Below are positions 1-11,412 of a stretch of 64,000 nt of DNA, piece by piece. Origin of the DNA: Prochilodus magdalenae (taxonomy: Eukaryota; Chordata; Actinopteri; Characiformes; Prochilodontidae); contig JAMWET010001283.1 of assembly GCA_024036415.1 (NCBI GenBank), positions 171,826-235,825 on the forward strand, given 5' to 3'. The position numbers and the translations under genes were made by a program. The first letter of the stretch is position 1, and each line of letters begins with the position of its first letter. A model generated the notes under the pieces. The model made no database searches. It worked only from the letters and a program-made list of their open reading frames with translations, and was not told where the DNA came from.

Positions 1-144
1 TCTGTTATCAGAGACAGGGTCCAGAATGTCCCTGGAACACAGCTGGACTCGCCCGCCTGAGGAAATAGTAGTGTTTTTATTTTACTTTTTATTTTAAGCT
101 ACATTATAGAAAATAGCCCACAGTGACTATTTGCGCTAATTTCT

Positions 145-1035
145 AAAAAATATATGCACACCCTTTGATGTGGCACCCAAAAGTGAGCTGTGGTGCATTT
201 TATTTCCATACTGGTTGAGACGTTTCTACAGCTTAGTTGAAGTCCACCTGTGGTAAATTAAATTAATTGGACATGATTGCAGATTGCCAACACCTGCCTA
301 TATAATGTCCCACAGTTGACAGTGCATGTTTGAGCATACTCCAAGCCGTTGGATCAAAGGAATTGTCTGCAGACCTCAGAAACATGAGTGTGTCAATATT
401 GATCTTCTGGAAAATATTGCAAAAAATGCTTCAGCTTTACAGGTCCCAAACAGCTCAGTGGCCACCATCATTTGTAATTCATAATTCATCACTCTCGCAG
501 AGCTTCTTGGAACCCTCTTGGAGTCTGCCAAAAGATTGAGAAACAAGATTTTCTGGTCTGTTGAAACCAAAATTTTAATTTTTGGCCTAAATACCAAGCT
601 TTACATCTGGAGTAAAACAGGCACTGCTCATCACCTGGCTAATGGCATCCCTACAGTGAAGTGTAGGTTGCAGCATTATAATGTGGGGATGTTTTTCAGT
701 ACACCAAAAAAGAAAACGAGGTGTGGGACGATGGGGCTTTGGAGAAAGTCTGTAATTGTCTCCCCATCCAACCTTAATTCTGTAGCGCTTTGAGATTGGT
801 TTCGAATGTAAAGTGTGTTACAAATAAAATTTATTATTATTATTTTTATTATTGTTGTTATTGTTATTATTATAATTAATCTGGCAGAGCCTTCAGCTTG
901 CAAGGATATGCCAAGAGGAATGAGCAAAAATGTGCAGAAACAAGTGTGCTAAGCTCATAATTACTGCCAAAATGTAACTATTGCCAAAGGTGCATGAGCC
1001 AAATATTAGGATAAGGGTGTGTTCAGAAATATACT
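145..1035 (+). mobile_element. Decayed Tc1-like DNA transposon, internally deleted
   Basis: The stretch around 240-390 reads like the 5' non-coding part and start of a common fish Tc1 family (aagtccacctgtggtaaatt, tcccacagttgacagtgcat, caaaggaattgtctgcagac). Positions 545-690 read like the middle of the same transposase gene (ttctggtctgttgaaaccaa, caggcactgctcatcacctg, tggggatgtttttcag). Positions 890-1020 resemble its 3' end (attgccaaaggtgc). Large parts of the coding sequence between these blocks are missing and no frame stays open, so it cannot make a transposase. It sits in the lyst intron before the first visible exon. The outer ends are approximate. Confidence 0.7.
725..870 (+). mobile_element. 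SINE/LINE 3' tail with ATT microsatellite, inserted in the Tc1 relic
   Basis: The run ctgtagcgctttgagattgg, then ataaaatttattattattat, is the typical 3' end of fish SINE/L2 elements: a conserved 'gctttgag' stem followed by a short tandem tail. It interrupts the Tc1-like sequence on both sides, so it most likely landed there later. Family assignment is by motif only. Confidence 0.55.
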
Positions 1036-1126
1036 AAACCTAATTCATTTTTGTCAGTAATAAAACTCACGCTTTTCTGCTTTGACACACAAATTATTAA
1101 AAGACAATTTCTTTGTATTACCGCAG

Positions 1127-4100
1127 AAATCTGAGCAAACCCATTGCAGTACAGTCTAAGGAGAAAGAGGACCGATACGTGGACAACTACAAGGTACAGC
1201 TTTAGCTCTTTTTTGTTGCATTTAATAATCATTCAAAATGAGTATTTAATAATCTGTCAAGTAAAAATAAATGTTGTTAGCTTCTGATCCTGCCTGCGTA
1301 TGTGTCTTTGTCTACATTTGTAGTATTTAGAAGAGGAGTACAAGAAGGGAGCTCGTGAGGATGACCCTATGCCACCTGTGCAGCCTTACCACTATGGCTC
1401 CCATTACTCCAACAGTGGTACTGTCCTTCATTTCCTGGTCAGGATGCCCCCATTCACCAAAATGTTCCTGGCATACCAAGGTGATCTCAATCTCTAATGT
1501 AGACTTCCACAATCTGAAGAGGCTGTGCAGGTGCTCCCACCCAGTATTCTCTATTAGCATTATGCATTTTGTTGAGCAGCACCTGCATTTGGCTAGGCCA
1601 GAGCATTGCTTGAAAAGGCTGCTCTGAAGGAAAAGGGGGGTTTTAAAGTTTTGCGTTGGGCTTTAAATGTGCTTCAGCCTTATGCATATTATCTATTATC
1701 TCTCTAGCATTTTCTTTATGTTTCTTTATACCTTAATATCTTGTCCCTGAACCAAGAAGGTTGTTTGTTAACTATCTCTACATAGACCAGAGTTTTGATA
1801 TTCCTGATCGGACCTTCCATTCTATGAACACCACATGGAGACTCTCCTCCTACGAGTCGATGACCGATGTTAAGGAGCTCATCCCAGAGTTCTTCTACTT
1901 GCCTGAATTTTTGGTTAACAGAGAAGGTATTTCCAATCAACAACTACATAAAGCAGCAATTTTCTTTTTTAACCTCTTTTTGTATGGGGAGTAAAATATT
2001 TCTAATATAAATTGAGTAAGGCAGTCCACCTTCTAACTATTAATCTTCTCAGCAGTTTGTGTTGTTTGATGAGTAAACAAGTATTCTACTGGAGGTCGTT
2101 TGTAATCAGTCATGCTTAATATATTGGAAAAGAAATTGTTTACTTTAGAATACTGGAAACTAGTAACCCTGAGTATTCTAGTTTAACTACCATATTTTTA
2201 TGGTAGTTTTTTATTCAGCTTACATAGAAGACCTTTTTATAAGCCTTTTTTAAAACCAAACCTCCAAACCTGTTATTTATTATTTATCTCATGTCATTTG
2301 TCTTTCCAGGTTTTGACTTTGGCGTTCGTCAAAATAGTGAAAGGGTGAACCATGTGAATCTTCCTCCTTGGGCCAGGAATGACCCCCGGCTCTTCATCCT
2401 TATCCACAGGCAGGCTCTAGAGTCAGACCAGGTGTCCCAGACACTCTGCCAGTGGATCGATCTGGTCTTTGGCCTCAAGCAGAAGGGCAAGGCTGCCATC
2501 CAGGCTATCAATGTTTTCCATCCAGCGGTTTGTATTCTCACACCTCACTGATTTCCTTTCATTTAAAAACAAGGCAGTAAAACATACTGTACTGTAATAT
2601 TGGAACGTTTGCACATTTTATTATAACATTCCAGTTTTTAAAAGAGTCCATTTATGACTATAGAATATGGGACTACTCCTTTTGTGCTGGATATGGCATT
2701 TAGAGATGCTTTTCTTTCCACTTCATCTTTGCAGTGGAAAAAATCTTAAGACACTTTTATTTCCTTTTTAAAAAGTTTGCATGTTCTCCCTAAGTCTGTG
2801 TGGGGTTTTTCTGTGTGCTCCGATTTCCAATACGTGGTCAGGTGAATTGGAGATGCTAAATTGCCCTTAGGTGTGCCTGTGTGCGTGAATGTCTCCCCTA
2901 CGATGGACTGGAGGGTTGTTATAAACTCTTAAGCCCTATGCTTTCTACTTGTAGACATATTTTGGCATGGATGTGTCTGCGGTAGAAGACCCTGTGCAAC
3001 GGCGCGCCTTGGAGACTATGATCAAGACGTATGGCCAGACACCCAAGCAGCTGTTTAATGCCACCCACATCAGCCGGGCTGGTCCCAAGCTCATAATGGA
3101 GGGAGAGCTGCCTGCAGCCATGGGCCTACTGGTGCAGCTGGCTTTCAGGGAGAGCCGTGAATATACCAAAGAGATTACCGTCCACCCAGTAAGACTAATA
3201 ACCATATTACTGTCCTTACATAAAGTCAAAGTAAACATTCCTGTGAAAATGAAAAATTAACAAGAACAAATCTTTGTAGAAAAGACAGTGTTGTTATACC
3301 AAATTTAGTTAAAATAATGGATGGGAGATGTTCGTATAAAAGTGAATCCCGATATGATGTCTCAGGTGGGACTGAAAGATGAATTGGTTTTACGAGAGTG
3401 CAGTGTTCAAATCACAACAGTGTTATTTACAGTATTAAATACACAAGTATTTCAAAGTATTGTAATATACCATACGGTGTACAGTATCTAAAATATGAAT
3501 AATTATGTACTCAATTATTATTTACATAAACATGTATTCCCTGAAGGCAGTTTGTACCATACCATACTGTACTGAGTGATGTCCCATGTGTGTTTTTGAT
3601 CAACAACCTAATAGGATAATGTACATATTTGGCAATTGCTAAATAAGTACTCAATAGACTAACCTGCTTACCCTGTCATCACCTCTAAGCACCATTTTAT
3701 TCTGCAGGAGGATGTTCTAGCTGTGTTTCTTCTGAACAGTAGTTTTCCTTTCAAGTCCTTTTGAGGGCAGTGTCAATCAAAGAGATGTATTTCAACTGAC
3801 AGAAATGTGTATAGGAGTATGTATGTATGTATGCACGTACATACGTAAGTAATTCTCCTTAATTACTAAGTGTAAGTCCTATGTAAGTCAGATAATGACT
3901 GGCAGTGCTTACGAACTCTACAACCCACACAAGTGGCTCAGGTAGTGCAGCTCATCCAGGATGGCACATCAATGCGAGCTGTGGCAAGAAGGTCTGTCAG
4001 CGTAGTGTCCAGAGCCTGGAGGCGGTACCAGGAGACAGGCCAGTACACCAGGAGACATGGAGGAGACTGTAGGAGGGCAACAACCCAGCAGCAGGACCGC

Positions 4101-5429
4101 TACCTCTGCCTTTGTGCAGGGAGTAACAGGAGGAGCAATGCCAGAGCCCTGGAAAATGACCTCCAGGGGGCCACAAATGTGCATGTGTCTGCACAAAACT
4201 CCATGAGGATGGTATGAGGGCCCGACGTCCACAGATGGGGGTTGTGCTCACAGCCCAACACCGTGCAGGATGCTTGGCATTTGCCAGAGAACACCAGGAT
4301 TGGCAAATTCTCCACTGGTGCCCTGTGCTCTTCACAGATGAAAGCAGGTTCACACTGAGCATATGTGACAGACGTGGCAGAGTCTGGAGACGCCGTGGAG
4401 AGCGATCTGCTGCCTGCAACATCCTTCAGCATGACCGGTTTGGCAGTGGGTCAGTAATGGTGTGGGGTGGCATTTCTTTGGAGGGCCGCACAGCCAGAGG
4501 TAGCCTGACTGCCATTAGGTACCGAGATGCGATCCTCAGACCCCTTGTGAGACCATATGCTGGTGCGGTTGGCCCTGGGTTCCTCCTAATGCAGGACAAT
4601 GCTAGACCTTATGTGGCTGGAGTGTGTCAACAGTTCCTGCAAGATGAAGGCATTGAAGCTATGGACTGGCCCGCCCGTTCCCCAGACCTGAATCAGAGCA
4701 CATCTGGGACATCATGTCTCGCTCCATCCACCAATGTCAAGTTGCACCGCAGACTGTCCAGGAGTTGGCGGATGCTTTAGTCCAGGTCTGGGAGGAGATC
4801 CCTCAGGAGACCATCCACCACCTCATCAGGAGCATGTCAAGGTGTTGTAGGGAGGTCATACAGGCACGTGGAGGCCACACACAATACTGAGCCTCATTTT
4901 GACTTGTTTTAAGGGCATTACATCAAAGTTGGATCAGCCTGTAGTGTGTTTTTCTATTTTAATTTTGTGTGTAACTCCAAATACAGGCCTCCACTGGTTA
5001 ATAAATTTTATTTCCATTGACGATTTTTGTGTGATTTTGTATCACTACTATGTCAGGTGAGACTCAAACTTTCTCAAATAAGGTATGAGCATATAAGGTG
5101 TAATTAAGGTATAAAGTCATAGACAATGGGCTAGATTTTGCAGTAGTGTAAATGTCACATGATTTTGATGCACTGTTTCAAGTTTAAAATTGTGTCCAAA
5201 TCAGATGTTTTTTTTTGTTTTGCTCTTTTCCTTGCCTAGAGTCCTCTGCCATGGATCAAGGGACTGAAATGGGGAGAATATGTGGGCTCACCCAGTGCTC
5301 CTGACCCAGTTGTTTGTTTTAGCCAGCCCCATGGAGAGCGCTTTGGCTCCCTGTTGGCTCTGCCCACCCGTGCCATCTGCGGCCTCTCACGCAAATTCTG
5401 CCTCATGATGATCTATAGCAAGGAGCAGG
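1127..5429 (+). other. lyst: lyst exons encoding the BEACH domain
   Basis: Six exons (1127-1193 through 5240-5429) encode the BEACH core from [10 protein letters not shown] to IYSKEQG. The last reads [20 protein letters not shown] and [20 protein letters not shown], the linker leading to the WD40 part. Intron phases are 0,1,1,0,0,1. The intron between 3188 and 5240 is stretched by a Tc1-like insertion. Confidence 0.93.
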
Positions 5430-8400
5430 GTGGGGAAACGCACACACACAGTTACACATTATAGAGAGTCTAATGTAACTGTAGCTTTTAACTGCAGTCA
5501 AATTAAGAAATGATATTTGCTTTACCTCGCAAAACTGACTATATTCTTCTATTTTGATGCATTTAGCCATCAATCCAACTCTGTAAACAGGAAAAAGATA
5601 AAAGTAAAATGGTTGCATCGTCTAATGCATGTTGTTCTGAAAAAGGTTCAGATATCTGTCAGAGCAATACCAAGCTATCATTATGACATCCTAAAAAACG
5701 TTCTTAGACACTGTCAGATACCAGCAGATTATGACTGAATTAACATAATAAACGTGCGCATATACTGGTCTTTAGGTAAAATGTCCAGAGTGTTTAGGAG
5801 TTTAGATGTACAGTATAGTGTAGTAGTGCAAATAAATAAACCTCTGATTTAATGAGAGAGTCAGTCCTCATCAGTCCTCTTACCTCTTTTGACCCCACTG
5901 GGAAGAGTTGAAGAGCCTGATGGCTCTCGGGACAAAGGATCTCCTGAGTCTGTCTGTGGAGCAGCGGGTCCATCATCGTCCATTATGGACAGCCATTTGT
6001 GCAGTGTCCTCGTCTCTGCCACCTTCACCTCAGAGTGCTCAGCGGAAAATAGGGTCAAAGATGAATTAGATTGAATTGATTAATCAAGGCCTTATCCATT
6101 GTCATTTGGTGTTATGAGTGACAGTTGTTGTAAGCTAGTGCCATTTTTAAGCAGAAATGGTTCTTTTAGATAGTGTGGATGTGTGACTAGGTAACATGAT
6201 GAAAGTCTAGTAAGAATCTATTTTCTCATGTCTCATGTTCTCTCCTTCAGTATTGATCACTGCTCATTGTTTTACAGGGGTCAGGAGTATGCACAGTACA
6301 GACATCCAGTGGTCAGCCATTCTGAGCTGGGGCTACACCGATAACATGCTGCGACTCAAGAGCAAGCAGAGTGAACCGCCCCTAAACTTCATTCAGTGCT
6401 GTCCACTACATCAGGTTGGACACTGCCATAACCACACAGACACTATGTTTGGTGTGATTTTCTGGGTGTTAATAAAAAGGGGTAGTCAAAAAAGCAAAGA
6501 GCCCCATCATAGTGTAACTGACCTTGCTCTCTTTATGTCACCCTCACACAGACTCTTTAAAATAAGTAAATAAATAAAAAATAAATAAATACAATTATTG
6601 ATTTTTAATTATTCTTGTTTTTTTTTGCCTATGCACTGTTAATAGTGAAAAGCAGTAGCTTCTTAGTTATAAGCTTTGCCTGATTCATTAGTCATCTGTT
6701 TTTTGACCCCCAACATGACCCCTCTCATCTCTCAGGTGACTAGTTGTGCCTGGGTGCCAGACGGTTGTCAGCTGTTTACGGGCAGTAAGTGTGGAGTTAT
6801 CACCGCCTACAGTACCCGCTTCTCCACCATCATGGTAGGTTGCCATGGCAATGAGGACCCCCCTCCTTTTCTCCTCCCGCTGCCCCACACCCACACAACC
6901 GCCCACCTCCATTATCGCTCCCTGAAGAGTATTTCTAAACACACACGCACGCACGCACACACACACACACACACATATATGTAGTGGCCTTGTTCATCAC
7001 CTCTCTGTTGCCCTAGAAACACATTTCCTGAAGCCTACAGGTGGGCTGGAGTCTGAGAGTCAGACAGGAAAGAGGGTTACACAACCTTTAAACTGCTTGC
7101 ACGTCTCTTCTCTGTCTTTATGCTAAACAGCCTTTCTCTTGACACACATATCATGTATTTTGTCTCTTCATTGATGCAGAACAATAATCGATGGCTATTC
7201 TTTTTGTGTTAACTAAACACAATAATATTTAAATGTTGATATAAAGTCTTCAACAGTACCCTTGTCTTATGTTGAAGCAAAAAGCATTGTAAGGGATCCT
7301 GGTTGCTGGTTGTGATCTAAATTATTTTTGCTTAAAGAAATGCATGTATCTGAAGCAGGCCTGACCTTAGTGGTTATTTAGTTCTGTAGGTAACTGATAC
7401 AAATACGTTTTTTCCCCTGTTCTCTTTATTTCTCTTTTCCTTGCACGTTCTTCTTCCCCCTTGCTCCTTTTCTAGTCCTCTGAGATGGATGTGGAATCTC
7501 AGGTTCACTTGTATGGCCACAGTGATGAGGTTACAGGCCTGTTTGTCTGCAAACCATATAGCATCCTGATCAGTGTGAGCCGGGACGGAACCTCCATCGT
7601 CTGGGATCTCAATAGGTGTTTTTTTGTTTTTTTTGTGAACATTTTTATTCTTTATAATATTAACCCTAACTCTAACCTTAAGTTTAACTTACAGTATGCA
7701 ATAAGATGCATTTTTTAATTTTTATTCAATATGGGGTAGAGTTCTTGCTTACCTTCTTTTTTTAATATTCTAGTACTCTTGTCAGCATTGAATTATGTCA
7801 AATAATTAAGGGTTCTCCTCCTAGATTGTGCTATGTCCAAAGTCTCACTGGCCACAAAAGCCCTGTGAATGCAGTGTCAGCGAGCGAGACCACAGGAGAT
7901 ATTGCTACCGTGTGCAACTCAGGTGAGTACAAGTTTTTCATTACTGATAATATCTTAAAACCAGTGGATTTGTCTATCTGCCAGATATGGTTAGGCCTAG
8001 TTATGGGTAAATGCTTAAAAAAAACAACATTGACTGTACAAATGTTAGTTCATTTATTTATTTTATGCAAACTATATCAAGATGACAGCATTTTATTTCC
8101 ACACATAAACATAACTAATGTTTTCATACATCATAGGTACACTTCAGTTGTGAGAGACAGAATAAAAAAAATCCAGAAAATCGCATTTTATGATTTTTAA
8201 ATAACTAATCTGCATTTTATTGCATGGAATAGGTATTTCATAACCTACCAACCAGCAAGAATTCTTGGTCAGTAAGGTCAGTAATCACCCCAGAACTGCA
8301 TGGGAGGACCTGGTCAATGTCCTGAAGAGAGCTGGGACCACAGTCTCAAAGAGGCCTATAAGTAACACACTACTCCGTCATGGTTTAAAATACTGCAGGG

Positions 8401-8844
8401 CACGTAAGGTCCCCCTGCTCACGCCAGCACATGTCTAAGCTCAGTAAGAACATTGAAGATGGGTCATGGCTGGGTCTTCCAGCATGACAATGTCCTTAAA
8501 CACCCAGCCAGGGCAACTAAGTAGTGGCTCCGTAAGAAGCATTTCAAAACCCTGCAGTGGCCTAGCCAGTCTCCAGACCTGAAACCAATAGAAAATCTTT
8601 GGAGGGAGCTGAAACTCAATTTTGCCCAGCGACAGCCCCGAAACCTGAAAGATCTGGAGAAAATTTGTACGGAGGAGTGGGCCAAAACCCCTGCTGCTGT
8701 GTGTGCAAACTTGGTCAAGAACTACAGGAAACGGTCTCCCATGGTTGAATTGTACCTTTGATAACAAATTACAGACCTCCCCATTCTTTGTAGGAGGGAA
8801 ACTTGCAAAAATCGACAATGTGTATCAACTACTATTTTTCTCCA

Positions 8845-8937
<93 letters not shown>

Positions 8938-11379
8938 AACTTCTGGAAAAACATGTATAATAGCATATCTCTGCTCTCGTTCATCAGGTCAAATGTTTAA
9001 TTTTAGACAGCCTCTCCCAAACAGCAAGGGACCTTAGCAACTACAAACTTTTAGATGTTACCAACAGATGCTGTGAATTTTGCACTGTGCTCTTTCTTGT
9101 CAGGTTAATTATAGTTTTTCCCCAAAATTAAAGATGACGCTTTTTAAAGGGCAGTAATGCCTAATGTTGGTTTATTACAGCTCTGTGTCTATGATCAGTT
9201 TGAAGCTACTGTAAGCTAAGTTTTGACAGTTAAGAAGCAAAATGACTTATTTGGTATTTTTAGGCTTGTACTTCTGATAGTTTTTTACAGTGAACAACTC
9301 AATTACATTGTTAATTTCATTTATTTATATGGTAATCAATTGTAAACTAAAATGTATGTATTATATGCTTGTTCACTAAAAACAAGAAAATATTTCAAAA
9401 TATTTATTTATTTTAATTTGCCATATAGTAGAAATGCAGAAGATAGAGATTAGGTTGAAATTCATTAATCAACAAAGGAATAGTTGCACTCAAAGAGAAG
9501 TGTCGAATTACATTGCTTTTCCAAAGGAAGACAGAGGTTACCAATAAATTATTAAATATCAAGACACATGTATTAATTCAGCTACACATACAAAAGTATT
9601 ATTACTGAGTATGGCTATCATGCTACTATGTTTGCTAATTCTACATGCATATATCTCAGCATGGAGTTGTAGAGGTCCTAATGGTGTCCTGCGATAAGCA
9701 ATCCCATGCATCTTAAATATTCTCATACGATTTCTGCAGATTTTGCAATAGGGGTAAAAGTGGAGTGACACCAGGCCTTCTGAACATGTGACGTGTGACA
9801 ACAAGTCGTCATCTTGGTCCTGACCATAGAGCCTTTACACACAGATTCTGCTGATCAAATCAAATTCATTTATATTGTGCTTTTTACAACTGATGTCTCA
9901 AAGCAGCTTTACAGACATTCAGTAGTAATAATTCACTGAGGAGAGAAAAGAAAGAAGCCCCTGGTGAGCAAGACAACGCAGTTTTTAATTGATCATCACT
10001 AAAGTGAATGTTAAAGTCTCCTACAGTTATTATTATAGTACTGCACACTGCTAAGTTTGCTGCAAAGCAACTGAACTCATTTAAGAAACCTGAGTAGGGC
10101 CCTGGTGGTCTGTAAACATTATACATTATAAATGAAAATGCATTCTTTTTAGTGTCTGGATTAGTTTATATTAATTAAGTGCTACCATTTTGAGTAACTC
10201 CATGACCATCTGGCACGACTCATGTAGAGCATTACTGCTCGCTGAATGTCCAGGATCGAGGCTGTTGGGTTTGTCAGGTACAGCAATAAGGCCCATGGAT
10301 GCTTATGTCACATGCATGACCAAGCGCGAAACTTGAATCATTTGCATGACTTACAATGTCAAACCTATCCACCAAGTTTCATTCCTGTCAGGCGATTCCT
10401 TCTGGGTACAACTATTTGTGCAATTATTGTTCTGATGATAATTGGATATTGAAATATTCCTTTCATTATTTTTTAAGAATCAAATGAATATACTTGTTTT
10501 CATGTTTCTTGCTTCCTTTTGTAGCTGTGCAAACTTTCTCACATTTTTTAAAATAATTGTCCTGCTGCTGTCCTGCTTGCAGTGGGTGGAGGCAGTGATC
10601 TGCGACTGTGGACAGTGAATGGTGACCTGATTGGTCATGTACACTGTCGAGAGATCATCTGCTCCGTAGCTTTCTCCAATCAGTCAGAAGGTGTTTCAGT
10701 TAACGTGATTGCAGGAGGCCTAGAGAATGGTGTTGTGAGGTAAGCAGCTACATAGCTTGCACTGTACTGTGGAATTACTTCTTCCTGATAAACACCATCA
10801 GCCTTTAGCAGCTTCCTCTCTTTTTTTTCCCCAGTATCCATTTGATATAATACAAAAAATGTGTATAACAACATCCTTTATCACCTGAATGAAGCAGAAT
10901 TCACTGAATTAATGTTATCTGGATCTTGGTCTGGATTTTGATTGTAATGCAAAGATAGCCTGTTTTCACTGCTCTTCATTCCTGTTTTTATTTCTTTGTC
11001 TTTCATTCACTCCCTCCCTTTCCATTTCCCTCCCACACATGCACTCAGACTGTGGAGCACATGGGACCTAAAGCCAGTGAGAGAAATAACCTTCCCCAAG
11101 TCCAACAAGCCTATAATAAGGTACTGTTTGCTTGTATCCAGTATGTTAGATGGCTTAGACCTACACTACACTGTACCATTTTGTCAGAAACACCTTTCAC
11201 ATATAATTTTTGTAGGTCTACAATTACTAACTGTAGCCCTGACCACCAGTCCACAAGTCTTATAGTGCTTTTTTGTCACAAAGCAGCTTTACAAAGAATC
11301 TTTACAAAGAATCTGGTGTTCTGGTTAAGCAATTGTCTTACTCCTGCTGCATACAAACAAGTTAATGTATCTAATAGTT

Positions 11380-11412
<33 letters not shown>

